NCBI GenBank assembly: GCA_945787445.1
Contig: CALZHT010000019.1
Location: 1 to 48,398, forward strand
Direction of reading: 5' to 3'
Length of the DNA stretch: 48,398 bases
Source: an uncultured Desulfobulbaceae bacterium
GTDB taxonomy: Bacteria; Desulfobacterota; Desulfobulbia; Desulfobulbales; CALZHT01
A program made the position numbers and the translations under genes. Shown here piece by piece: positions 32,133-40,739 of this stretch. Position 1 is the first letter of the stretch. Each line of letters begins with the position of its first letter. A model generated the notes under the pieces. The model searched no databases and was not told the origin of the DNA. It saw only the letters and a list, made by a program, of their open reading frames with translations.

Positions 32133-33809
32133 ATGGATAATAAACTGATACGCACTTTTCTTGTCGCCGCTCTGATGATTGGCTTAATTTTTTTAGGCCA
32201 GGTTGTTTTTTCTGCAGATGGCCACAAAGACGAGGCTGAAGATAAACATACAACCCAAAAAACCGGTAGCACGCTTGAGAAAGGCCTTCCCGAGGATGAG
32301 AAACACGAGGGGAATAATGACCATGCCCACGGGCACACCCGGAATGAAGCGGCCCACACTGACAATGATCATGCCGAAGCTGACCACCATAATGAAGACA
32401 GCCATGGGGAGGATGTGGCTCATGAAGAAGAGAAACATGGACATTCCAATGCAGAAGACCATGAGGGAGAGGAACATGAGGGTGAGCTGGAATTAACCGA
32501 GAAACAGCAAAAAGAAATCGGTTTGACCATCAAAAAGGCAGGTCCCGGCAGCCTGCACAGCGAGTTGTCTCTTTCCGGAGAAATCCGCTTGAATGAAGAT
32601 GCTGTTACCCATATTGTCCCAAGGGTTTCCGGAATAGCAGTTGAGATCAGAAATTCGGTCGGAGACAAGGTGCGGGCTGGAGAAGTTCTGGCAATATTGG
32701 AAAGCGCTGAACTCGGCGAAGTCAAGACAGAGTATTTTGAACATCATAAAGAAGCATTGTTTACAGAATATGATTTGGAACGGGCTCGTACCATCAACAC
32801 CAACACCGATGCCCTGCTTGATTTCCTTGCCCAGGAGCCGAGCCTGGATGCCCTGCGCACGAAAAACTTCGGCGACATGGGCGAGTTCCGCTCCCGGCTC
32901 ATCTTAAGTTACACCGAACTTCTGGTTTCTCGGAAAGCATTTGAACGCAAAAAAAGCCTGTTTGATGAAAAGATCGCCAGCGAAAATGATCTCCTGGATG
33001 TACAAAATACCTATGAGAAAGCCCAGGCGGTTTACTTGACGGAACTCGATAATTCCCGCTTTGAAAACCGTCAAAACCTCTTTGAGAAAGAACGGGCAAA
33101 CCAACTTGCCAAGCTGAAGCAGGAAAGTGCGGAGCGTCGGTTACGAATTTTCGGCCTTTCCCAGAAAGAGATCGATGCAATCCAAAGCACCAAAGCCGAT
33201 TCGCATATTCATGACTCCCTCACCAAAGCACTGGTCATAGCTCCCCAGTCCGGAACGATCATCGAAAAACATATAAATCGCGGCGAGCGGGTAGGTGAAG
33301 ATTCAGATATTTTTACCATTGCCGACCTTTCATCAGTCTGGGTCGATTTGAAAGTACCTGCCCGTGACATCCATCTTGTCCAGCGTGGCATGGAGATAAT
33401 CATTGAAGCCCCTGACGGAGATAAAGCAACAGCGAAAATTGGTGTCAGTATGCCGCTCATGGATGAAGAAACCAGGACCGCCACCGTTCGGGCTGTTATG
33501 GATAGTCAGGATGGGCATTGGCAGCCTGGGGCCTTTATCACCGGTCATGTTCGGGTGTCCGCTGAAAATTTACCGGTGGTTGTGCCATTGCAGGCTCTCC
33601 AAAACCTGGAAGGAAATGATGTGGTTTTTGTGGCCCATGGCCATGGATTTACAGCAAGACCCGTTGACGCCGGCAACCGCGACCACAACAGTGTGGAAAT
33701 CATTTCCGGACTAAAAAAAGGCGAATCATATGTAACAAAGGGCGCCTTCGAACTCAAGGCAATGGCAGTGACCAATAGTCTCGGTTCCCACGCCGGACAC
33801 GGACATTAA
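32133..33809 (+). CDS. czcB: His-rich membrane fusion protein (CzcB/CusB family)
   Basis: A 558-residue periplasmic adaptor of a heavy-metal RND efflux system. After a signal/anchor (ALMIGLIFLGQVVF) there is an unusually long region (about residues 28-125) packed with His, Asp and Glu in HGH, HHNEDSHGED and EEEKHGH-type strings, which should bind Zn, Co, Ni or Cu ions. The adaptor follows: LSGEIRLNEDAVTHIVPRVSGIAVEI (barrel-sandwich half), a long coiled-coil hairpin (about 200-330), then IAPQSGTIIEKHINRGERVG and the C-terminal barrel. A C-terminal HAGHGH adds more His. Ribosome site aaaggag. Coupled to czcA by a 10-nt gap. Confidence 0.94.
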   Translation: MDNKLIRTFLVAALMIGLIFLGQVVFSADGHKDEAEDKHTTQKTGSTLEKGLPEDEKHEGNNDHAHGHTRNEAAHTDNDHAEADHHNEDSHGEDVAHEEEKHGHSNAEDHEGEEHEGELELTEKQQKEIGLTIKKAGPGSLHSELSLSGEIRLNEDAVTHIVPRVSGIAVEIRNSVGDKVRAGEVLAILESAELGEVKTEYFEHHKEALFTEYDLERARTINTNTDALLDFLAQEPSLDALRTKNFGDMGEFRSRLILSYTELLVSRKAFERKKSLFDEKIASENDLLDVQNTYEKAQAVYLTELDNSRFENRQNLFEKERANQLAKLKQESAERRLRIFGLSQKEIDAIQSTKADSHIHDSLTKALVIAPQSGTIIEKHINRGERVGEDSDIFTIADLSSVWVDLKVPARDIHLVQRGMEIIIEAPDGDKATAKIGVSMPLMDEETRTATVRAVMDSQDGHWQPGAFITGHVRVSAENLPVVVPLQALQNLEGNDVVFVAHGHGFTARPVDAGNRDHNSVEIISGLKKGESYVTKGAFELKAMAVTNSLGSHAGHGH

Positions 33810-33819
33810 GGAGGCGGCC

Positions 33820-36800
33820 ATGATCAGAAGAATTATCGAATCCGCCCTTAACCTGCCGGGATTAGTGATTATCGGCCTCATAGCCATAATCGGCCTTGGT
33901 GTTTATAAGTATCAGCATATGCCGGTTGACGCCTTTCCGGATATTTCACCGATAATGGTGCCAGTTTTTGCAGAAGGTCATGGGATGGCCCCGGAGGAAA
34001 TAGAACGGCTGATTACCTATCCCATCGAATCGGCAATGAATGGACTGCCCCATGTACAACAGATCAAGTCGACGTCCGCCTTCGGGATGGCTGTAATCTA
34101 TGTCTATTTTGAAGACGACGTTGATATCTATTTTGCCAGACAACTGGTCGGCGAGAGACTGACAAGCGCCATGGCAGAGCTGCCCGAAACGGACGAACCT
34201 CCCATCTTGGGACCGATTTCCACCGGTCTGGGACAGATTTTCATCTATTATCTTACCGCTGATCCGGAAAAAATCGATACCGGAGGCAAAGACATCAACA
34301 CCTGGTTACGGGAGCTGAACGACTGGGTGGTAAAATTCCAGCTGCAAACGGTCCAGGGTGTAACCGACGTATTGTCCATGGGAGGTCATGTCCTGCAGTA
34401 TCAAATCAAGGTCAACCCCAAGTCGTTGCGCAAATATTCTCTGAGTCTGGATGAGGTTGTCGGAGCTGTCAATGAAAATAACCGCAACGTCGGCGGCCAG
34501 TTTCTGGTATTGGGTTCCGAGGAGCACCTGGTCCGCGGCGTCGGCCTTGTGGAGCAACTTGACGATATACGGAATATTCCGGTTAAAGTACATAAGGGGA
34601 TAGTGATATTTTTGCGCGATATTGCCGAGGTCGATTTCGGCAATGAAATCAGGCGAGGTGTCGTTTCCTTAAATGGTGAGCAAGAGGTTGTTTCCGGTAT
34701 TGTCATGAAACTCTATGGTGAAAACACCTCCAAGGTGATTGAACAGCTCTATGACAAAGTTACCGAGGTTAAAAAATCTTTGCCGGCCGGGGTTGAGCTG
34801 GTTCCTTATTATGAACAGGCCGAATTAGTTGAAAACGCCACCGGCACGGTTAAATCCGCTTTACTGCAAGGGAGTGGCCTGGTGCTCCTTGTTTTACTCC
34901 TTTTTCTCGGCAATTGGCGGACAGCCTTTATCGTCGCCCTTTCCCTGCCGATTTGCGCACTGGTTGCTGTCATTTTCATGGACTTGAACCAGATTTCAGC
35001 CAATCTGATGTCTCTTGGCGGCATTGCCATTGCCATCGGTATGCTGGGTGATGGCGCAATTGTCATGGTGGAAAATATTTACCGCCACCTGGGAAGTCCA
35101 AAGGCGTTGGAGCAGCCAAAGGCACGGGTGATACTCACCGCCGCCGGGGAAGTCGGCCGCCCCATTGTTTTCTCGATCGCAATTATCATCCTGGTTTTTC
35201 TGCCGATATTCACCCTTGAAGGCGTAGAGGGCAAGATGTTTTCCCCTTTGGCCTTTACCATTTCCTTTGCCCTGCTCGGTTCCATTTTGACCGCCCTGAT
35301 AGCAGCCCCTGTATTATCCCTGTTTATGATCAAGCATCAGGAGCATAAGGAACTCAAATTCATGACCTGGCTTACCGCCTTGTATAAACCTCTGCTTACA
35401 ACGATTTATAAGTTTAAAAAACTGGTTATACTGACTGCAATGATAGCTCTTGCCGTAAGTCTCATCGCCCTTAAATTTGTTGGAACTGAGTTTATTCCAA
35501 CCCTTGAAGAAGGCTCCATTATGATCGGCGTCACCATGGCCCCTTCTATCTCTCTTGAAAAGGGGACAAAGACAATCATGGATATGGAGCGGAAAATAAA
35601 ACAATTTTCTGAAGTTGATGAGACCGTTTCACGGATCGGTCGCCCTGAGGCCGGCAGCCATCCGCATCCGGTGAATTATGCTGAAGTCCATATTGAATTA
35701 AAGCCGATCAGCCAATGGAAAAAGCACACCAACAAGGAAAAATTGATCGAGGCGCTGAGTGCTGAACTGGAAGATATCCCCGGCATTCAGTTGAATTTCA
35801 CCCAGCCGATCCAGAATGCTTTTGACGAGCTTATTTCCGGGGTCAAAACCCAGCTCGCCATCAAATTATATGGGGATGATCTGCAGATCCTGCGGGAAAA
35901 GGCAACGGAAATCCGTAACTCCATTGACGATATCGAAGGACTTGTTGACCTCAGCGCAGAACAGAGTTTCGGCCAACCACAGGTGCAGGTGATTGCCGAC
36001 CGGGCTGCTTGTGCACGCTATGGGGTAAGCGTAAGCCAGATTCTTGAAATGGTTGAACTGGCTGTCGGCGGCGAAGTTATTGACAACATCTACCTCAACA
36101 CCCGCCGGTTCGGCATCCATCTGCGTTATCAGGAACAATATCGTGATACACCCGAGGCAATCCGCAATATGCTGCTGGCCACCCACGAGAAGGGATTGAT
36201 CCCGCTGGGACAGGTTGCCGAGGTAAAACAGGTCATCGGACCGATTCAGATCAACCGGGAAAAAAATCAGCGACGCTGGATTGTGCAAGGCAACATCCGT
36301 GGCCGCGATATGGGCAGCGTGGTTGCGGATATCCGGCAACGGGTTGCCGAAAAAATCACCCTGCCGCCGGGGTATACGGTTGAATACGGCGGCCAATTCG
36401 AAAATCAGCAACGGGCCATGACCCGTTTGTCGATTATCGTTCCAATCGTTATTTCCGGGGTTTTTTTCATGTTATGGATGACCTTCAATTCCTTGCGGCA
36501 GGCGTTAATCATTATTGTTAATGTCCCTCTCGCCTTAGTTGGTGGAGTTCTGGGGCTTTTCATTACCGGCAACTACCTGTCGGTGCCGGCCTCGGTGGGC
36601 TTTATCGCGCTGTTTGGCATAGCAGTGCAGAATGGCATGGTATTGGTTACCTATTTTAATGATCTCAGGGAGAGAGGTTTGAGCGTTGCAGAAGCGGTCC
36701 AGAAAGGCGCTCTACTCCGTTTGCGTCCCGTACTGATGACCGCCCTCACGACAATTCTCGGTCTCATGCCGTTACTGCTGGCCACCGGCATAGGCTCGGA

Positions 36801-36912
36801 GGTGCAGCGCCCGCTTGCTTCCGTTGTGGTCTTCGGGCTTACCACCTCCACCTTGTTAACATTGTTTGTAATCCCTGCCGTATATGGCTGGATTGAAGGA
36901 AAATTTGAGTAA
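33820..36912 (+). CDS. czcA: Heavy-metal RND efflux pump (CzcA/CusA family)
   Basis: A 1030-residue inner-membrane proton-driven pump with the full RND duplication: twelve spans and two large periplasmic loops. The fourth-span motif reads AIGMLGDGAIVMVEN, intermediate between the DFG...DGA...VEN of CzcA-type (Zn/Co/Cd) and the A.G...DAA...EN of CusA-type (Cu/Ag) pumps, so metal choice cannot be read off. Other family segments are PVDAFPDISPI, RPEAGSHPHPVNYAEVHIELKP and NVPLALVGGVLGLFITGNYLSVPASVGFIALFGIA. The ribosome site aaggagg precedes the ATG. It works with the CzcB and CzcC proteins encoded directly upstream. Confidence 0.95.
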   Translation: MIRRIIESALNLPGLVIIGLIAIIGLGVYKYQHMPVDAFPDISPIMVPVFAEGHGMAPEEIERLITYPIESAMNGLPHVQQIKSTSAFGMAVIYVYFEDDVDIYFARQLVGERLTSAMAELPETDEPPILGPISTGLGQIFIYYLTADPEKIDTGGKDINTWLRELNDWVVKFQLQTVQGVTDVLSMGGHVLQYQIKVNPKSLRKYSLSLDEVVGAVNENNRNVGGQFLVLGSEEHLVRGVGLVEQLDDIRNIPVKVHKGIVIFLRDIAEVDFGNEIRRGVVSLNGEQEVVSGIVMKLYGENTSKVIEQLYDKVTEVKKSLPAGVELVPYYEQAELVENATGTVKSALLQGSGLVLLVLLLFLGNWRTAFIVALSLPICALVAVIFMDLNQISANLMSLGGIAIAIGMLGDGAIVMVENIYRHLGSPKALEQPKARVILTAAGEVGRPIVFSIAIIILVFLPIFTLEGVEGKMFSPLAFTISFALLGSILTALIAAPVLSLFMIKHQEHKELKFMTWLTALYKPLLTTIYKFKKLVILTAMIALAVSLIALKFVGTEFIPTLEEGSIMIGVTMAPSISLEKGTKTIMDMERKIKQFSEVDETVSRIGRPEAGSHPHPVNYAEVHIELKPISQWKKHTNKEKLIEALSAELEDIPGIQLNFTQPIQNAFDELISGVKTQLAIKLYGDDLQILREKATEIRNSIDDIEGLVDLSAEQSFGQPQVQVIADRAACARYGVSVSQILEMVELAVGGEVIDNIYLNTRRFGIHLRYQEQYRDTPEAIRNMLLATHEKGLIPLGQVAEVKQVIGPIQINREKNQRRWIVQGNIRGRDMGSVVADIRQRVAEKITLPPGYTVEYGGQFENQQRAMTRLSIIVPIVISGVFFMLWMTFNSLRQALIIIVNVPLALVGGVLGLFITGNYLSVPASVGFIALFGIAVQNGMVLVTYFNDLRERGLSVAEAVQKGALLRLRPVLMTALTTILGLMPLLLATGIGSEVQRPLASVVVFGLTTSTLLTLFVIPAVYGWIEGKFE

Positions 36913-37014
36913 ACGTTCACAAGCACCCCATCTGCACGCGCTCAGGGAAAGCGACATAGAGGGTCTATAGTCACTCCCCCTGATCACGCACACCTGGGGC
37001 ACTTGTAAACGTTT
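36911..37014. repeat. Inverted repeat with aaacgtt(c/t)acaag arms
   Basis: Arms at 36911-36930 and 36995-37014 match at 17 of 20 positions. A third related string, cttgtgaacg, lies near 37051-37060. Between them is ggcggtggcggtggcgg. The element spans the gap between czcA and the PII-like gene and begins right after the czcA stop region. Confidence 0.65.
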
Positions 37015-37096
37015 CCGCGGCGGTGGCGGTGGCGGTTACCGTTACTTTGTACCACTTGTGAACGATTACAAAATATGAAAATGGGAGGGAAATATC

Positions 37097-37441
37097 ATGA
37101 AACGAATTGTCGCAATCATACGCCCCAATATGCTAGATGACGTGGTTTATGCGCTTCATAAAATAGAGAACTTTCCCGGCGCCAACATGACCGAGGTGCG
37201 CGGCATGGGGCGTGGTTTTAGCCGCCGGGTCAAGGAAAGCAGGCAAACCTCTTCCATCGGCTATCCTGCCCAGGTGCGGATCGAGATCATCTGCACGGAA
37301 GAAAAACTGGAGGAAATTGTCACCACCATCGAAAATACGGCCAGGACCGGAAGAACAGGAGACGGTAAAATTTTTATTTCGCCGGTAGAAGAGGTGATCC
37401 GTGTCAGCAGCGGCCTAAGAGGCATTGAAGCCATCATCTAA
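37097..37441 (+). CDS. PII-like signalling protein linked to metal efflux
   Basis: A 114-residue protein with the GlnB-like ferredoxin-type fold: MKRIVAIIRPNMLDDVVYALHKI opens it as in PII (MKxIxAIIRPxKL), and EKLEEIVTTIENTARTGRTGDGKIFISPVEEVIRV contains the PII C-terminal GxxGDGKIFV motif. The T-loop (MGRGFSRRVKESRQTSSIGY) lacks the conserved uridylylated Tyr of GlnB and GlnK. This matches the PII group found next to CzcA-type metal pumps, rather than nitrogen regulators. A role in tuning efflux in response to nucleotides or metal is family inference. Ribosome site gggaggg. Confidence 0.9.
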   Translation: MKRIVAIIRPNMLDDVVYALHKIENFPGANMTEVRGMGRGFSRRVKESRQTSSIGYPAQVRIEIICTEEKLEEIVTTIENTARTGRTGDGKIFISPVEEVIRVSSGLRGIEAII

Positions 37442-37458
37442 AAGCTGGCAGTGAAAAA

Positions 37459-37589
37459 GAAGCTGACCATGCACTGTCCAAAAAAATTCACTGGCGGCGC
37501 ACCAGGGCTCGTCACTGCTGGAAAGCCACCTCGAAAGACCATTCTACATACAAGGCTGTCCATCATGCAATCCACAAAAATACAATTGA
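37459..37589 (+). pseudogene. Mosaic scar: porin-gene fragment joined to nikO 3' fragment
   Basis: Positions 37459-37525 resemble an internal part of the porin gene at 38068-38140 (both encode CPKKF-GG--GL). Positions 37512-37589 encode SLLESHLERPF, then QGCPSCN and a stop, the same tail as the NikO protein (LLLESHLERPLSMQGCPICN). The two fragments meet over the shared string ctgctggaaag. Neither has a start. Both are diverged from the intact genes, so the event is old. Confidence 0.75.
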
Positions 37590-37705
37590 TGTACCTGCCT
37601 TACCAGCACACTATTACACTGATAATTTGACAAGGGCGAATATATTTCGTAAATATCGGTGGCAACATCTTTACTCGTTTTACGGTTACTGAGGGGATAA
37701 AGAGA

Positions 37706-38803
37706 ATGTTCAAGCTGTCAAGAGGTGTCTTGTGTGCTTGCACCTGCTTGCTGATAGCGGCATCGCAGAGCCAAGCCTTTGATATTGAAACAAAGAGTGA
37801 AATTGAAAGCTTAAAAAGACGTATTGACAAACTTGAAGGCGAAGCGCCCCGTGAGGAAAAGCCCTTTTCCATTGCAGCGCTCGGCAGAAGGTTGACCTTC
37901 TGGGGGCTCGTTGAAATTGAAGCCTTCTACAATAAAACCGAGGGCCGACCGGAAAGCAGCGATGTCATTGTGGCAACCGCCCAGCTTGCCGCCGATCTCA
38001 GGATTACCGACAATATCGGGGGGCACATTGTCTTTCTCCATGAGGAAGACCAAACAGATCTTGACGTGGACGAAGCCAACATTATCATATACTGTCCAAA
38101 GAAATTTGGCGGCGGCACTTCAGGACTCATTGCCGGAAAATTTTACCTGCCGTTCGGCAATTTCTCCACCAACATGATCACCGACCCCCTTACCCTTGAT
38201 TTGGGGGAGACGAACAACACGGCCCTGGTGCTCAATTGGAAAAACGAAACGATTTCCGCCAATCTCGGCTTTTTCAATGGTGACGCCGATGTCCGGGACG
38301 ACCACGATAATATTGATTCCTTTGTGTTTTCGGTTGACATGAATCTCGGAAAAAACATTGCCTACGGTGTCTCCCTAATCAGTGATTTAGCGGAGAGTGA
38401 TCTGGGCCTGGTTGATACGGGACCGCCGAACCAATACACCTCAGACACGCCGGCAGGCTCGGCATATATTCATCTGGTATTCGGCCAATTCGCAATTATC
38501 GGCGAACATGTCGGTGCGCTTGATGAATTCAACCAGGAGGTCATTGATCCAAACGGCGATCTCACCGGAGACAAACCCTGGGCAATTAATCTCGGGGCCG
38601 CCATATCCATTACCGAACAATTTGGGGCTGCTGTCCGTTTTGAAAAGGCGGATGATTTCAGGAACGACATGAACAGATACGGCGCCACTGTTTCCTACGG
38701 CATAATCGATGGTGCAATTGTGGCGCTGGAATATTTGCTTACAGATCCTGACAACGGAGATATGTCCCACACCTTTACCACCCAGCTCGCTTTTAAATTC
38801 TAG
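37706..38803 (+). CDS. Porin-like outer-membrane beta-barrel protein
   Basis: A 365-residue exported protein. A signal peptide (GVLCACTCLLIAASQSQA-F) precedes a short coiled coil (IETKSEIESLKRRIDKLEGEA), then a long run of alternating polar/hydrophobic strands typical of a beta-barrel, ending in FTTQLAFKF with a C-terminal Phe, the classic BAM recognition signal. The layout (N-terminal coiled coil, then barrel) fits LbtU/FmdC-like porins used for siderophore or solute uptake. It lies downstream of the PII-like gene and the mosaic scar. Ribosome site gagggg. The substrate is unknown; metal uptake is plausible by context. Confidence 0.85.
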   Translation: MFKLSRGVLCACTCLLIAASQSQAFDIETKSEIESLKRRIDKLEGEAPREEKPFSIAALGRRLTFWGLVEIEAFYNKTEGRPESSDVIVATAQLAADLRITDNIGGHIVFLHEEDQTDLDVDEANIIIYCPKKFGGGTSGLIAGKFYLPFGNFSTNMITDPLTLDLGETNNTALVLNWKNETISANLGFFNGDADVRDDHDNIDSFVFSVDMNLGKNIAYGVSLISDLAESDLGLVDTGPPNQYTSDTPAGSAYIHLVFGQFAIIGEHVGALDEFNQEVIDPNGDLTGDKPWAINLGAAISITEQFGAAVRFEKADDFRNDMNRYGATVSYGIIDGAIVALEYLLTDPDNGDMSHTFTTQLAFKF

Positions 38804-38933
38804 GCTGACAATGTATCCTATTCATTTCATCAAACCGTCCGGTCCTTTTTGGGAAGGACAGGCCGGTTATATTATTGACATCACGGTGCCCGAGAACCAA
38901 TTCCTAAAAACAGATCCTTTACCCCCATACCTC

Positions 38934-38962
38934 TTGACAGAGAATGCTTTCCGATGTAAGCA
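38934..38962 (+). promoter_or_regulatory. Possible promoter for the Deg9-like gene
   Basis: A perfect ttgaca (38934-38939) is followed after 17 nt by taagca (38957-38962). The spacing is ideal but the -10 box is weak. It lies about 60 nt upstream of the protease ATG. Confidence 0.35.
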
Positions 38963-39020
38963 GAAAGTCAGTGCCGCTTCATAACTATCGATAAATCCTT
39001 AAAAAATCTTGGAATATTCC

Positions 39021-40529
39021 ATGGCTTGCATAATGAGCGCTGCAGTAAAAATGTTTTCTGTTCTTGCAGGGTTGATGCTTTTTCTTTTTTTCTCTAACGC
39101 ACCGGCCCTTGCCGAAACCGATGTGCGGGATGCCATGGTGAAGATTTTCGCCATCCAAAGCAAACCCGATTACAACAATCCCTGGAACATGTTGGGAAAT
39201 GTCCAAGTAAATGGCTCGGGTTGCGTTATCGAGGGCAACAAAATCCTCACCAACGCCCATGTGGTCAGCGACCGCACTTTTATCCAGGTCAGGCTCCATG
39301 GCCAGCCCCAAAAATATAAAGCAAAAATCCTGGCAATTTCCCATGAAGCGGACCTTGCTCTGCTTACTGTTGATGATCCTACCTTTTTTAAGGACATTAC
39401 ACCTCTTGAGTTTGGAGGCTTGCCTGAAGTTCAGCAGGATGTCTTGGTGTATGGTTTTCCTGAAGGCGGCGATACGTTAAGCACTACAAAGGGAGTGGTC
39501 TCAAGGGTGGAATACCAGACCTATGTGCACAGCAATCTGACCCTCCTTGCCATTCAATTGGACGCCGCCATCAACCTTGGGAACAGTGGCGGGCCGGTGC
39601 TGGCAAACGGCACGCTTGTGGGTGTTGTCATGCAGACCATTTTTGTTGCCAATGATATCGGTTATATAGTGCCGGTGCCTGTTATCAACCACTTTTTAGA
39701 AGACTTGCAGGACGGCGCCTATGATGGTTTTCCCTCATTGGGGGTAATTGCCCAGAACATGGAAAATGAAGGCCTTAAAAGGAAATATGGCCTTGGCAAG
39801 GAAGACTCAGGCGTTCTGGTGACCAAGGTGATTATCAATTCATCTGCAGAGGGACATCTGCAACCCGATGATGTAATCATGAAGATTGATGGTCACGAGA
39901 TAGCTGAAGACGGCACCGTTGAATTCCGGCACAAGGAACGGACAAGTTTGAATTATTACATAAACAAACATCATCTAGGTGATATGCTGGGCCTCGAAAT
40001 ATTAAGGAACGGCATACCGCAAACCATTACGGTGAAACTCACCAAACCCTTGGGCAAAAATCAACTGGTCCCCATTAAGCAGTACGATACCCGGCCCTCC
40101 TATTATATTTACGGTGGGCTGGTCTTCAGTCCCTTGACTGTCAACTATCTGCAAGTCTTTGGCGATGTCTGGTATGACCAGGCTCCCAAAAACCTTATTT
40201 ATTACTATTCATTTGAGTTACCTACCGCAGCACGGGAAGAAGTTGTCAATCTTGTCAAGGTGCTTCCTGCCGATGTGAATAAAGGGTACCACGGCAATAT
40301 GGATTTCAGGGTCACCAAAGTCAATGGCCGGAAAATCAATAATCTTCGCCAGTTGATCCGTATTGTAGAAGAATCAAAAGATGAACCGTTTATAGTTTTT
40401 GAAAACAGATGGGGCGTGAAAATTGTACTGGACAGAAAAAAGGCAGAAGCCGAACTTCCGAGCATCCTGAAAACGTACCGCATTCCTGCTGACAGATCCA
40501 AGGATTTACTAGAGAAACTGCACAATTGA
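39021..40529 (+). CDS. Trypsin-like serine protease, Deg9-like (HtrA superfamily)
   Basis: About 502 residues with a signal peptide (VLAGLMLFLFFSNAPALA), so it is probably periplasmic. The catalytic triad is His80 in LTNAHVV, Asp111 in EADLALL and Ser189 in LGNSGGPVL. Two PDZ-type regions follow. The first has FPSLGVIAQNMENEGLKRKYGL and DGTVEFRHKERTSLNYYI; the second ends near KVNGRKINNLRQLIRIVEES. This layout and these strings are those of the plant Deg9 group and its bacterial relatives rather than DegP/DegQ. An earlier frame start at 39009 is a TTG; I chose the ATG at 39021. Probable role is protein quality control, perhaps linked to the metal efflux proteins. Confidence 0.92.
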   Translation: MACIMSAAVKMFSVLAGLMLFLFFSNAPALAETDVRDAMVKIFAIQSKPDYNNPWNMLGNVQVNGSGCVIEGNKILTNAHVVSDRTFIQVRLHGQPQKYKAKILAISHEADLALLTVDDPTFFKDITPLEFGGLPEVQQDVLVYGFPEGGDTLSTTKGVVSRVEYQTYVHSNLTLLAIQLDAAINLGNSGGPVLANGTLVGVVMQTIFVANDIGYIVPVPVINHFLEDLQDGAYDGFPSLGVIAQNMENEGLKRKYGLGKEDSGVLVTKVIINSSAEGHLQPDDVIMKIDGHEIAEDGTVEFRHKERTSLNYYINKHHLGDMLGLEILRNGIPQTITVKLTKPLGKNQLVPIKQYDTRPSYYIYGGLVFSPLTVNYLQVFGDVWYDQAPKNLIYYYSFELPTAAREEVVNLVKVLPADVNKGYHGNMDFRVTKVNGRKINNLRQLIRIVEESKDEPFIVFENRWGVKIVLDRKKAEAELPSILKTYRIPADRSKDLLEKLHN

Positions 40530-40739
40530 TGGAATGGAAAAAACGATTTATCTGCAATGCGGGCGTGTTGACCCTTATGACTCCAAGCGCTGAGACGGCC
40601 GGTAAGTACAGGTGGGAATGTTCTTAAAGAATTCTTGACGGTTCTTCAATGTATTACGCGGTAATCCCTTGCAATCACATGGCACAGGAACCGTGTTCCC
40701 AACTTTTTACGAGAGCAGACAATATCGGCGAGGATCATA

